A DNA stretch of 64,000 nt from JBECKX01 sp964468475. GTDB taxonomy: Bacteria; Zixibacteria; MSB-5A5; CAIYYT01. The DNA lies in the NCBI GenBank assembly GCA_964468475.1, contig CAYXUL010000006.1:1-64000 (forward strand), given 5' to 3'. The translations under genes and the position numbers were made by a program. The notes beneath the pieces were generated by a model, which was not told where the DNA came from, did not search any database, and saw nothing but the letters and a program-made list of their open reading frames with translations. Every line of letters starts with the position of its first letter. Position 1 is the stretch's first letter. Positions 33,918-43,703 of the stretch are shown one piece after another.

Positions 33918-34199
33918 TGACTATGTGGACTAAGACTAACAACACGATTTAACACCGGATTTGACCTGCAACTCGACTGTTGCTTCTGTGGTATCTGCCC
34001 TGCTTAGACAAGACTGGAGTCGTGAGATCACTTACCGAATCCATTCCCGCCAAGCGAGTGAACCTGGATATCAAGAATCAGGTTAATGGTTGCGGCCCCC
34101 GGTGTGCTGGTTAGGCATCGCAATTCAAAGGTAGTCCATCAACTACTGTGGCTACCTGCTCACGCTGCTTGGCCAATTTTCCGCGGGAGTATTAAAGAA

Positions 34200-37100
34200 A
34201 TGACAAAACTCTATCGATTCGCTCATCCCCACAGGGGGGCTCGGCGAAGCCGCATCCGGGGCACGTGGACCGCTCTCACGCTGGCATTCCTGGCGGTGCT
34301 GTTGCTTGTTTTGCCTGACCAATCTGTTGCTCAGCTGAGCAACGGCGGGCAACCGAAAAGCTTCAGCGCATCTGTCAGGAGTCAGGTGCAGGTTGTGCAA
34401 ATGCCTGGAGTCGATGTGGAAGCGCTCAAGGCTGAGGACGCCCGGCAAAGCAAGGATGTTCCCTTCCGCTTTGGCGCTCCATTCGACGTAGATTATTCAC
34501 TTACCAATTCGGGAACCTGGGATAACCTCCCTGACGGCGGTCGCCTCTGGCGCCTGAGCATCTACTCGCCAGGTGCCTACTCGATCAATCTGCTCTATTC
34601 TGACTATGAACTTCCTCAGGGAGCAGAGCTGTTCGTGTATAATCGTAATCACGACATGGTTATTGGCGCGTTTACATCTCGAAACAACAAATCCCATCAC
34701 AAGATGGCTACCGGCCTGGTTAAAGGCGACTTTGTAACGGTCGAATACTACGAACCTGCCAAAGTTGCGTATGAAGGCCGGTTGACTATTTCGCGAGTCG
34801 TACATGCGTACCGCAACTTGTTCAATCCTGATGTCGCCAAGGATGTTCTCGATTTCGGCGAATCAGGCGCATGTAACAACAACGTGATCTGCCCCGAGGG
34901 CGATCCGTGGCGCCAGGAAATCCGTTCGGTTGCCATGATCCTCACCGGCGGCGGTTTCCGCCTCTGTACCGGTTCCATGGTTAACAACGTACGCCAGGAC
35001 CAGACACCGTATTTCCTTACGGCCAATCACTGTCTGGGTGGTTCTGACACCTGGATATTCATGTTCAAGTATGAAAGCCCGACCTGTACCCCAAGTCAGG
35101 ACGGCCCAACCTATATGACTGTTCAGGGTTCGACCCTGCTGGCTAGTTCGTCAAATTCAGATTTCGGGTTGTTGCTGCTCAACGAGACTCCGCCTGATTC
35201 CTTCAATATCTATTACAATGGCTGGAATGCGGTGAACACGGCGTCAGACTCTGCTGTGGCAATCCATCACCCCTCTGCAGACGTAAAGAAGATAACCTTC
35301 GACTATGATGCTTACACTTCGACGGATTACCTTGGTACGACAGTTGACCCGAACGCCACGCATTGGCGCATCACTCAATGGGAGGACGGAACCACTGAGC
35401 CGGGCTCTTCGGGTTCTCCGCTGTTTGACAAGTATCATCATGTGATCGGTCAGCTACACGGCGGCTATGCTTCCTGCTCGAGTATTACCTCTGACTACTA
35501 CGGCAAGTTCGCCATGTCCTGGAATGCGGGGAGCACTCCCTCTACCCGGATAAAAGACTGGCTCGATCCAGACAACACCGGCACAATGGTCTTAGACGGC
35601 TACGATCCGTTTGCCGGCGCGGTAATTACGACTACGCCGCTGGGGGATACCAAAGACTCGCTCAATCCTTATGAAGTATTGGCGACGATCGAATCCGACA
35701 CCACACTCTGGGCTGACTCGCTTTTCCTCTATTGGAGAACGTCCATCACCTATACCCAGGTCATCCTTCAGCCCACCGGAAATCAGGACGAGTACAACGG
35801 CTTTATCCCGGCACAGTCGCCCGGTACTACCGTCGAGTACTACCTGGAAGCCCATGCGATGGGTGGCGATGCGGATACGACTGATGTCTTCAGTTTCCGC
35901 GTAATCGACTACGCCGTGAAACTCGACCCCGCATCGGCATCTAATTCCGGAGCGGTGGGGGATACCATTTGGTATGACTTCACCGTCACCAATGACGGCG
36001 TGTACAATGACGATTATTCGCTTTCATTGACCGGGGATATATGGCCGACCGTGATCTACGATGCGGCTGGAACCTCGGTGATTTCATCGACAGGCACTCT
36101 TACACCTGATGCGACCTTCGACTTCAAAGTGCGTGTAATTGTTCCCAACAGTGTCTATGGTCAAACCGATATGTCGACGCTTACCGCACAATCAAGTGCG
36201 GACGGTTCGACTTCTGCCAGTAGCTCGATTCAATCGATTTCTGCCGGCCAACCTCTCAACTTGCCCTTTGAGGAGACATTCCCTCTGACCAGTTTCAATG
36301 CTGCGAATTGGGTTATCACTTCGGGTACAACTATTGATGATGTCGGATTGAATGAGCCGAGTGCACCCTATTCCGCCAGGTTCAATGGCTCGCCCGACGG
36401 AGGTGATACGCTTGTTTCCCAGGCTGTCAACCTTGAAGTCACATCAGGAGTCAATCTCTCATACTACTATGAACAGACCGGTGGTGGAGAGTCGCCGGAT
36501 GCCGGTGATGATCTGATTATTGAATACTTCAATGATCAGGGTCAATGGGTGGAATTGAATCGCCACCTGGGAGCGGATGCCGATATGACCCAGTATCAGC
36601 TGGTAACTATCGGACTTCCCGCTGACGCTTACCATTCAGCTTTCCGGCTGAGATTCCGCAACACGGCCACCACGGGTGTCAATGACGACTGGTTTGTCGA
36701 TGACATTCGGCTTGATTACGGGCCTGAGATAGCGGTTGACCCGGGCAGCTTTAACGTCACGCTGTCACCAAATGACTCAACGACCGGCGCGATGGTCATC
36801 GCCAATAATGGTCCGGGCGGCTTGAACTATACTCTGTCGTTCATACCCGACCTGAGCAAGGATGCCACCGCTACCCTGTTCCAGCAGTTGCAGGCATCCG
36901 GCCGCGTCAATCCGGCGACATATGATCTGGTCGAGGATGGACAGGCACCACCTGACTTTAATCTGCCGAAAGGCGCCAACGATACGTTCCGTGGACCGGA
37001 GGTAGTCTATAACGCCGGCGGGCCGGACAGCTATGGCTACTACTGGCTGGACTCTGATGAGTCCGGAGGTCCCACCTATGGTTGGATTGATATAAGTACG

Positions 37101-38042
37101 ACCGGGACCGATATCACCTCAGGGTTGACCGATGATAATTCCATTGGGCCATATCCTATCGGGTTCGGATTCCCGTACTACGATCAGGTCTATACGGAAT
37201 TCTATGTTTCTTCGAACGGTTTCATCGGTTTTGGCCCGTCGACGAATTACAGCGAGTACAACAATACGTCGATGCCGGATCCGAGTGACCCGAACAATAT
37301 CGTCGCCTGGTGTTGGGACGACCTGAATATACTGGACGCTGACAATCCCGGTGGGCAAGTGCTGTACCAGGTTGTCGGCGGTGATCTGGTAATCTCATTC
37401 CTTAATTACCCTGAATACGATAACAGCACGAATCCGGGTGATGTGATTACTGCCCAGATAATTCTCAGCCCCAACGGTAATATCCGACTTCAGTATCAGG
37501 CGATGGGAGCAGGCTTCGACCTGACCGGCAACACCATCGGCATTGAAAACGTTGACGGCTCGATTGGTCTGCAGGTATCACAGAATACCAGCTACATTCA
37601 CCCGAATCTGGCAGTGGTCTTCGTCAAGCCGACACAATGGATCGAATTCTCATGGCTTGTCGGCGCTGTTGCGTCGGGTGAGGCTGACACCGTGGGAATG
37701 CTTTTCACCAGTGCCGAAGTAGACACCGGAGTTCATAAGGCGAACATCATTGTCAGTTCTAATGATCCGCGCCCGGGCTACACGGAGTTGACCCTGCCTG
37801 CCAAGATGACGGTACTGTCAGGGCCTCCTCCATACGTGTGCGGAGATGCCAATGGCGATGATGCGGTGGCAATATCCGATGTCGTCTACATAATTACTTA
37901 CATCTTTGGAGGCGGACCGGCTCCTGATCCACTGGAATCCGCAGACGCCAATTGCGATGGATCGATTTCCGTCGCCGACGGTGTTTATGTGATCAACTAC
38001 ATCTTTGGTGGTGGACCAGTGCCGTGCGCGAGTTGTAAGTAG
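34200..38042 (+). CDS. Secreted lysyl-endopeptidase-like serine protease with dockerin-like C-terminus
   Basis: 1280 residues from ATG 34200 (GGGAG 11 bases upstream; ATG 34086 would add 38 residues before the signal). The signal peptide ends SVAQ at residue 45. A pre-domain (about 80-225) precedes an S1-type protease domain with triad His277 (TANHC), Asp321 (NSDFGLLLL) and Ser404 (PGSSGSPLF). The Ser-Ser-Gly form and paired cysteines resemble Achromobacter lysyl endopeptidase. Downstream are beta-sandwich domains, a MAM-like segment (about 700-845; WFVDDIRLDYG), a repeat-type N/D-rich domain with SSNGFIGFGP, and two C-terminal dockerin-like repeats (DANGDDAVAISDVV, DANCDGSISVADGV) each with YIFGGG. 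Extracellular proteolysis, with surface retention through the C-terminus, is inferred. Confidence 0.88.
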   Translation: MTKLYRFAHPHRGARRSRIRGTWTALTLAFLAVLLLVLPDQSVAQLSNGGQPKSFSASVRSQVQVVQMPGVDVEALKAEDARQSKDVPFRFGAPFDVDYSLTNSGTWDNLPDGGRLWRLSIYSPGAYSINLLYSDYELPQGAELFVYNRNHDMVIGAFTSRNNKSHHKMATGLVKGDFVTVEYYEPAKVAYEGRLTISRVVHAYRNLFNPDVAKDVLDFGESGACNNNVICPEGDPWRQEIRSVAMILTGGGFRLCTGSMVNNVRQDQTPYFLTANHCLGGSDTWIFMFKYESPTCTPSQDGPTYMTVQGSTLLASSSNSDFGLLLLNETPPDSFNIYYNGWNAVNTASDSAVAIHHPSADVKKITFDYDAYTSTDYLGTTVDPNATHWRITQWEDGTTEPGSSGSPLFDKYHHVIGQLHGGYASCSSITSDYYGKFAMSWNAGSTPSTRIKDWLDPDNTGTMVLDGYDPFAGAVITTTPLGDTKDSLNPYEVLATIESDTTLWADSLFLYWRTSITYTQVILQPTGNQDEYNGFIPAQSPGTTVEYYLEAHAMGGDADTTDVFSFRVIDYAVKLDPASASNSGAVGDTIWYDFTVTNDGVYNDDYSLSLTGDIWPTVIYDAAGTSVISSTGTLTPDATFDFKVRVIVPNSVYGQTDMSTLTAQSSADGSTSASSSIQSISAGQPLNLPFEETFPLTSFNAANWVITSGTTIDDVGLNEPSAPYSARFNGSPDGGDTLVSQAVNLEVTSGVNLSYYYEQTGGGESPDAGDDLIIEYFNDQGQWVELNRHLGADADMTQYQLVTIGLPADAYHSAFRLRFRNTATTGVNDDWFVDDIRLDYGPEIAVDPGSFNVTLSPNDSTTGAMVIANNGPGGLNYTLSFIPDLSKDATATLFQQLQASGRVNPATYDLVEDGQAPPDFNLPKGANDTFRGPEVVYNAGGPDSYGYYWLDSDESGGPTYGWIDISTTGTDITSGLTDDNSIGPYPIGFGFPYYDQVYTEFYVSSNGFIGFGPSTNYSEYNNTSMPDPSDPNNIVAWCWDDLNILDADNPGGQVLYQVVGGDLVISFLNYPEYDNSTNPGDVITAQIILSPNGNIRLQYQAMGAGFDLTGNTIGIENVDGSIGLQVSQNTSYIHPNLAVVFVKPTQWIEFSWLVGAVASGEADTVGMLFTSAEVDTGVHKANIIVSSNDPRPGYTELTLPAKMTVLSGPPPYVCGDANGDDAVAISDVVYIITYIFGGGPAPDPLESADANCDGSISVADGVYVINYIFGGGPVPCASCK

Positions 38043-38106
38043 CTGCTCTGCAGTTTCAAGAGACTAGTACTTTCGCTTTGCCGTTCAAGGCAAATCGATA
38101 GAGTGA

Positions 38107-38142
38107 GACCCCTGCGCGAATTCATTTATTTGCGCAGGGGTC
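38107..38142. terminator. Strong hairpin terminator after the secreted protease
   Basis: GACCCCTGCGC (38107-38117) and GCGCAGGGGTC (38132-38142) form a perfect 11-bp stem with a 14-base AT-rich loop, followed by CTCTATTT. It lies between the convergent protease and glucan phosphorylase genes. Confidence 0.8.
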
Positions 38143-38251
38143 CTCTATTTGAAGTCAAAGACATCAATGTCGCTTTCACGGCGGTATCGTTAGCCTGTGG
38201 GAGGATGGAATTGGGGAAAGGTCTGAAGCTTCGATATTTTCTGGATACTAT

Positions 38252-38275
38252 CTAGATATTGTCCTAGATATTGTC
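38252..38275 (-). repeat. 12-base tandem duplication across the glgP stop codon
   Basis: CTAGATATTGTC occurs twice in a row (38252-38263 and 38264-38275, plus strand). On the coding strand this is GACAATATCTAG twice, i.e. Asp-Asn-Ile-stop duplicated. The first stop is used, so the second copy is untranslated unless read through. Confidence 0.85.
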
Positions 38276-40834
38276 GTCGGCCCAGGTTATCAGACGAAAT
38301 TCATGGGGTAGCACCAGGTCGCGTTTGCTGGGGATTACGCGCACCGAATAGCCCAGGCGGCCGCTCACGCTCATCGGGGCTTCACAGCGATAGAGCAACA
38401 CACCTTTCTGGCCACTTTCGCCCGCCGTCATTTCGTACGATCGAGCATCGGCAATTTCACCGCGCTGCGACAAGCGTCCGACATATAGCTCTACCCGGAT
38501 GTCGCTCGGCTCAAATTCGCCGACAAATACCTTCGCTTCGACTGATACCGTCTCATCAACCTTGATTTTTCCACGGGTTTCGCTTTTAACGTCGATGATC
38601 CTGATGTCCGACCATTTATCTACCAATCTTTTGTGCCAGGCGGTAAGCTGTTTCAGCTTGGTGAAGTCATCTTGTTGAAGCTCATCGTAGTGCCGCAATC
38701 CCTCAATGTAGAATTTGTCGGCGTACTGCTGTACCATCCGATTTGAGTTGAATTGCGGGCTTAGCTTGCGGATAGAAGCTTTCATCTTCTCTACCCACTG
38801 TCGGGGAATGCCGTCCTCGCGGCGATCGTAAAAAGTGGGAGCTACTTCTTTTTCCAGCAGGTCGTACAGCGCGTTCGCTTCAACTTCATCCTGATAATCA
38901 AGATTATCGTACTCCTCGCCCGAGCCGATCGCCCAGCCAACGTCAGGGCTATACCCTTCGCACCACCAGCCATCAAGAATACTTAGATTGAGGGCTCCGT
39001 TGAAAACTGCCTTCATGCCTGAGGTTCCCGACGCTTCCAGTGGCCGGCGCGGCGTGTTGAGCCACACGTCTACCCCCTGGACAAGATAACGTGCAGTCGA
39101 AGTGTCATAGTTCTCGATGAAAACGATCTTATCGCGCAATTCCGGATCACGTGCTGCATGAACGATCGACTTGATCAACTCCTTGCCCAGGTTGTCACGA
39201 GGGTGGGCCTTGCCTGCGTAGATGATCTGAATGGGCCGTTCGGAGCGGTTGATGATCGCTTTCAATCTGCGAATGTCGTGGAAAAGCAGGCTGCCGCGTT
39301 TATAGGCGGCAAAACGACGCGCAAAACCGATGGTCAGATACTCCGGATTCAGTACTTCCGAGATCCTCTTTATCTCGCCCGGCGTCGCCCCACGTCTTTG
39401 GTACTGAGCTTTCAACTGCCGGCGCACATAGGCGATCAGCTTCTCTCGACGAGTCTCGTGTGCTTTCCAAAGTTCGTTATCAAGGATATCCTCGACGCTT
39501 TCCCAGACTTTGTGATTGGCAGGTTCCTTCATCCATTCCAAGCCGAGGTAGCGGTTATAGAGCTGTGCCAGATCTGTCGCTATCCATGAGGCTGCGTGCA
39601 CACCATTTGTTACATAGTCGATCGGAATTTCATCGTCGGGTACGTCCGGCCATGACAGTTGCCACATTCGCCGCGACACTTGTGAGTGAAGCTGGCTGAC
39701 ACCGTTGATGAACGATGAGAAATTCATCGCCAGATACGCCATATTGAATTCGCCGGAGCCCGAGTGCGAATTTTGGTGCCCCAGCGCGAAGAACTCGGCA
39801 GCCGAAAGACCCAGTGCCTGGTAGTGAGTTCTCAGGTACTTATCCACTAACTCGCGCGGAAACCTGTCGATCCCGGCCGGTACGGGAGTATGGGTAGTAA
39901 AAACAGAACTCTGTTTCACCAGCAGCGACGCTTCGCTAAAGGAAAGACCGTTTTCTTCCATGCGGCGGCGTACGCGCGCCAGACCGAGGAAGGCCGAATG
40001 ACCTTCGTTCATATGATACACCGAGGGCGACAGCTGCAGAGCCTCCAGGGCTCGAACACCGCCGATGCCCAGCATCAGTTCCTGCTTGATTCGCATCTCC
40101 TGATCACCGCCGTAAAGTTCACTCGTGATCGCCCGGTCTTCGGCTTCATTTTGCAGCAAGTTGGTGTCGAGGAGATAGAGCGGAACGCGGCCAACCTGTA
40201 GTCTCCAGATGCGGGCCGCAACATTTCTGCTGGGGAATTCAACTCTTACCGTAAGCGGGTTTCCATCCTCCCCCAGTACGTCAAGGAGCGGCAGCTGAGA
40301 GAAATCAAGCTCGGGATAATATTCCTGCTGCCAGCCGTCCGGATTAAGATACTGCTGGAAGTAGCCGCGCTGGTAAAGCAGGCCTACACCAACAAGCGGA
40401 AGTCCCAGGTCACTGGCTGATTTGAGATGATCTCCGGCGAGCACTCCAAGACCACCGGAGTAGATTGGCAGGCACTCAGTTAGGCCGAACTCCGCCGAGA
40501 AGTAGGCGATCTGCGGCGTGTCCGTTTTGAAGTGTTTCGTTGAGAACCAGGTTTCGCTTTTCAGGTATACTTCCAGATCGCGATGAACCCGTTCGAGCTG
40601 AGCTATAAACGACGAATCGCGCTCCAACTTCTGCAGGCGCTCCTGAGAAATCAGGGCCAGCACTCGTGTGGGATTATGCCCCGAATCTTCCCAGAGCTTG
40701 GTATCGATTTGACGGAAAAGATCGATCGCTTCGAGGTTCCAGGTCCAGTGCAGATTATTCGCTATATCTCTGAGCTTCTCCAGGCCCTCGGGCAAAACCG
40801 GTTCAACCTGAACGTATCTAAGCGCTTTAACCAT
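38264..40834 (-). CDS. glgP: Alpha-glucan (glycogen/maltodextrin) phosphorylase, GT35
   Basis: 856 residues. Releases glucose-1-phosphate from storage glucans. N-terminal DUF3417-like region (NNLHWTWNLEAIDLFRQID) is followed by the short archaeal/thermophile-type phosphorylase core: IAYFSAEFGLTECLPIYSGGLGVLAGDHLKSASDLGLPLVGVGLLY, VYHMNEGHSAFL, FTTHTPVPAG, VTNGVHAASWIA and the PLP lysine in EASGTSGMKAVFNGALNLSILDGWW. A C-terminal beta domain of about 130 residues follows. Length and motif order match the alpha-glucan phosphorylase family of about 850 residues. It stands alone between the secreted protease (convergent) and the AAA+/VWA pair (divergent). Confidence 0.95.
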   Translation of the reverse strand: MVKALRYVQVEPVLPEGLEKLRDIANNLHWTWNLEAIDLFRQIDTKLWEDSGHNPTRVLALISQERLQKLERDSSFIAQLERVHRDLEVYLKSETWFSTKHFKTDTPQIAYFSAEFGLTECLPIYSGGLGVLAGDHLKSASDLGLPLVGVGLLYQRGYFQQYLNPDGWQQEYYPELDFSQLPLLDVLGEDGNPLTVRVEFPSRNVAARIWRLQVGRVPLYLLDTNLLQNEAEDRAITSELYGGDQEMRIKQELMLGIGGVRALEALQLSPSVYHMNEGHSAFLGLARVRRRMEENGLSFSEASLLVKQSSVFTTHTPVPAGIDRFPRELVDKYLRTHYQALGLSAAEFFALGHQNSHSGSGEFNMAYLAMNFSSFINGVSQLHSQVSRRMWQLSWPDVPDDEIPIDYVTNGVHAASWIATDLAQLYNRYLGLEWMKEPANHKVWESVEDILDNELWKAHETRREKLIAYVRRQLKAQYQRRGATPGEIKRISEVLNPEYLTIGFARRFAAYKRGSLLFHDIRRLKAIINRSERPIQIIYAGKAHPRDNLGKELIKSIVHAARDPELRDKIVFIENYDTSTARYLVQGVDVWLNTPRRPLEASGTSGMKAVFNGALNLSILDGWWCEGYSPDVGWAIGSGEEYDNLDYQDEVEANALYDLLEKEVAPTFYDRREDGIPRQWVEKMKASIRKLSPQFNSNRMVQQYADKFYIEGLRHYDELQQDDFTKLKQLTAWHKRLVDKWSDIRIIDVKSETRGKIKVDETVSVEAKVFVGEFEPSDIRVELYVGRLSQRGEIADARSYEMTAGESGQKGVLLYRCEAPMSVSGRLGYSVRVIPSKRDLVLPHEFRLITWADDNI

Positions 40835-41084
40835 TCGACATCCTTGTCATACAACCGTTATCGGCGAGATTGAGACTTTCGTTACTATCCCCGTCCCATG
40901 CCGTTCACAGTTCACCCGCCAATCTAAGCAGCAATTCATAGATAACAAGTCAGATTTCTAAGCTAATTGGATTCGGGAGAAACACCATCGCTTATCTTCA
41001 CTAATAGTGGAAACAGGAACCCACAGACACTATATTTGTTGAACAGAGTGGCGTATAATATGTACACCGGATGAGAGGATATAG

Positions 41085-42545
41085 ATGAAACTAGCCAAAA
41101 CGCTCGGAGCACTACGGGAATCAGGTTACCGCAGCCGTTCAACCAAGAACGAGCTTCGCGAAAACCTCATCAGGATGATTAAGAAGGGTGAGAATCGCTG
41201 GCCCGGTATCGTAGGTTATGAACGAACGGTTATTCCGCAGCTGGAGAACGCGATTTTGTCGCGCCACGATCTGCTGCTGCTGGGTCTGCGAGGTCAGGGA
41301 AAGACGAGGATTCTCAGGCAATTGGTAAATTTGTTTGATGAGTATCTCCCGATTATCAAGGGGAGTGCGCTCAATGAGGACCCCCTGAAGCCGATTACCG
41401 ACGGGTCACGCAAGCTTATCAAGGAACATGGTGATGACGTCGAAATCGTGTGGCTCCATCGCGATGAGCGCTATCACGAAAAGTTGGCAACTCCGGACGT
41501 CTCCGTAGCCGACTTGATCGGAGATCTTGATCCGATTAAAGCAGTTCGTGAGAAGCTCGATCTCTCTGACGAGGAAGTCATCAGTTGGGGAATCATTCCG
41601 CGCACCAACCGCGGCATCTTCGCGATCAATGAACTTCCCGATCTTCAACCTAGAATTCAAGTGTCGCTATTGAATATCCTGGAGGAAAATGATTTCCAGA
41701 TTCGCGGCTTCCCGATCAGAGTGCCGCTGGACATGATGCTGGCCTTTACGGCAAATCCCGAGGACTACACCAATCGCGGTAATATCATTACGCCACTCAA
41801 GGATCGCATCGCGTCTCAAATCAATACTCACTATCCTCCGAATATCGCTGCCGCCAAGAGAATCACCGAGCAGGAAGCCTGGACTGAGCGTGACGACAAA
41901 GTTGACGTTCCTGACCTGGTAAGCGATATCATCGAGAACGTGGCATTCGTAGCACGGCAAAGCGAGCATATCGACCAGACCTCCGGGGTGTCGGCCCGGC
42001 TGGCAATTTCAGCCTATGAGAATCTGCTTTCCAACATTGAGCGACGAGCCGCCCTGAATGGAGAAAGTGATCGCTACCCCCGCGTCAGCGACCTCTATGC
42101 GGCAATCGCGTCAATTGTCGGAAAAGTCGAACTCGTTTACGAAGGTGAGCTGGAAGGCCCTAACAAAATCGCAGTGAATCTCATCGGTGAAGCCACCCGC
42201 AAGGTCTTCGATGAGATATTCCCGCAGCCGCGCAAGATCAAACCCAACGCTGATCAGCGACCGCAGGACGACATCTATGAGGCGGTTACCGATTTCTTTT
42301 CAACAGGAAAGCAGCTTGAATTGTCGGATGAACAATCCACCAAGGAATACCGCGCTGCACTTGACCAGGTCGTGGGTTTGAAGGAAATCGTCAGGAAATT
42401 CCACAAGCCCGCCGATCAGCGCGAGGAATATCTCATAATGGAACTTGTCATCGAGGGATTGCACCAGCACAACGTGATCGCCAAAGAGTCTCCCGACAAC
42501 AAATTCATTTACGTCGATATGCTTGAAAAAATGCTCAGGGATTGA
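41085..42545 (+). CDS. MoxR/magnesium-chelatase-like AAA+ ATPase
   Basis: 486 residues. Walker A GLRGQGKT (67-74, Lys73) and the ChlI-like helix-2 insert AINELPDLQPRIQVSLLNILEENDFQIRGFPIRVPLDMMLAFTANPEDYTNRGNIITPLKDR are clear. The Walker B position reads FAINE (Asn182-Glu183) instead of the usual Asp-Glu. The C-terminal part has the arginine-rich lid and a long extension (about 360-486). GAGAGGA lies upstream of ATG 41085, with TATAAT at 41054-41059 as a possible -10 box without a good -35. The VWA gene follows after 43 bases, so the two form an ATPase-plus-metal-binding module as in BchI/BchD or MoxR/VWA pairs. Client unknown. Confidence 0.85.
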   Translation: MKLAKTLGALRESGYRSRSTKNELRENLIRMIKKGENRWPGIVGYERTVIPQLENAILSRHDLLLLGLRGQGKTRILRQLVNLFDEYLPIIKGSALNEDPLKPITDGSRKLIKEHGDDVEIVWLHRDERYHEKLATPDVSVADLIGDLDPIKAVREKLDLSDEEVISWGIIPRTNRGIFAINELPDLQPRIQVSLLNILEENDFQIRGFPIRVPLDMMLAFTANPEDYTNRGNIITPLKDRIASQINTHYPPNIAAAKRITEQEAWTERDDKVDVPDLVSDIIENVAFVARQSEHIDQTSGVSARLAISAYENLLSNIERRAALNGESDRYPRVSDLYAAIASIVGKVELVYEGELEGPNKIAVNLIGEATRKVFDEIFPQPRKIKPNADQRPQDDIYEAVTDFFSTGKQLELSDEQSTKEYRAALDQVVGLKEIVRKFHKPADQREEYLIMELVIEGLHQHNVIAKESPDNKFIYVDMLEKMLRD

Positions 42546-42588
42546 GCGCACAGAGACGTGATCCAAACTCAACTTTAAGAGACAGCCA

Positions 42589-43683
42589 ATGAAGTTCTTA
42601 TACTCGCAATGGGACAATTCACTGCTTGAGCAGTTGAAACAGATGCGCGATCTGATGACGATCTTCAACCGTATCCTGCTGCAGGTAAACGGTGACGTCG
42701 AGATGGCGCTGCAAATCATGGAGCAGCTCAAAAAGATGGGCTATTTGCCCAAGGGCGCCAATCTCGAAGAATTCAAACGTGAGATTCAGAAGCAGAACAT
42801 CATTACGATGGATCAGAAGGGAAATTCCAAGCTTACGCGTAAAGGTGAACGCGGGTTGCGTCGCGATGCCTTCGACAAAATCTTCGAACAGCTGAAGTCA
42901 TCGCGCGGCGGGAATCACGCCACTCCCAAGGATGGCGGCAACTCCGATGAGCAAATGCCCGAGCGGCGCAAATATCTATTCGGCGATAACCTGCGCAATA
43001 TCGATTTCCGCAGCTCCCTGCTGAACAATATCACGCGCACTGCATCGTTGCGAATGGACATGTCTGAAGAGGACCTTGAGGTGTATGATACCCAGCAAGT
43101 CACCAACTGCTCGACGGTACTGCTGATAGATATTTCGCACTCGATGATCCTCTATGGCGAAGACCGTATCACTCCCGCCAAGCAGGTTGCGCTGGCCTTT
43201 ACCGAGATGATTCTGACGAAGTTCCCGAAGGACACGCTCAACATCGTATTATTTGGAGACTTTGCCAAGGAAGTGCAGGTCAAGGATCTTCCCTACATCG
43301 GTGTGGGCCCCTATCATACGAACACCAAGGCTGGTCTGCAGCTGGCGCGCAAGATATTGCTCAGGCGCAAAAGTGCGAACAAGCAGATTTTCATGATCAC
43401 CGACGGCAAACCTTCGATGGTGACCCGCAAGGATGGCTCGCTTTACAAAAATCCGTTCGGACTCGATCCGATTGTGGTAAATCGCACACTCGACGAGGCC
43501 ATCATTTGCCGCAAGAAGCGAATTCCGATCACCACCTTTATGATTACCGATGATCCTTACCTGCAGAAATTCGTGGAGAAATTGACTGAGTTGAATCATG
43601 GCCGCGCTTATTTCTCCAACGCAACCAATCTCGGTGATTATGTTTTCTGGGATTTCCTGAAGAATAGACGCAAGGCGAGTTAA
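42589..43683 (+). CDS. VWA-domain protein, partner of the AAA+ ATPase
   Basis: 364 residues. The N-terminal ~155 residues are helical and charged (MKFLYSQWDNSLLEQLKQMRD, KMGYLPKGANLEEFKREIQK), then comes a von Willebrand A domain (about 175-355). The MIDAS metal site is complete: DISHS (Asp181, Ser183, Ser185), Thr in YHTNTKAGL and Asp in MITDGKPS. This layout matches VWA proteins encoded next to MoxR-type or BchI-like ATPases that remodel or activate metalloenzymes. It is transcribed with the ATPase gene and converges on the desulfurase-SelD fusion with 20 bases between. Confidence 0.88.
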   Translation: MKFLYSQWDNSLLEQLKQMRDLMTIFNRILLQVNGDVEMALQIMEQLKKMGYLPKGANLEEFKREIQKQNIITMDQKGNSKLTRKGERGLRRDAFDKIFEQLKSSRGGNHATPKDGGNSDEQMPERRKYLFGDNLRNIDFRSSLLNNITRTASLRMDMSEEDLEVYDTQQVTNCSTVLLIDISHSMILYGEDRITPAKQVALAFTEMILTKFPKDTLNIVLFGDFAKEVQVKDLPYIGVGPYHTNTKAGLQLARKILLRRKSANKQIFMITDGKPSMVTRKDGSLYKNPFGLDPIVVNRTLDEAIICRKKRIPITTFMITDDPYLQKFVEKLTELNHGRAYFSNATNLGDYVFWDFLKNRRKAS

Positions 43684-43703
43684 ATTCGCTTCACTCAAAT
43701 CAG

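Noticed and set aside
34086..34199. Longer N-terminus of the secreted protease
   Set aside because: It would put 38 polar residues before an otherwise normal signal peptide; ATG 34200 has GGGAG upstream.
41031..41059. Full sigma-70 promoter before the MoxR-type gene
   Set aside because: TATAAT is good but the -35 position reads TATATT, too weak to claim a promoter.
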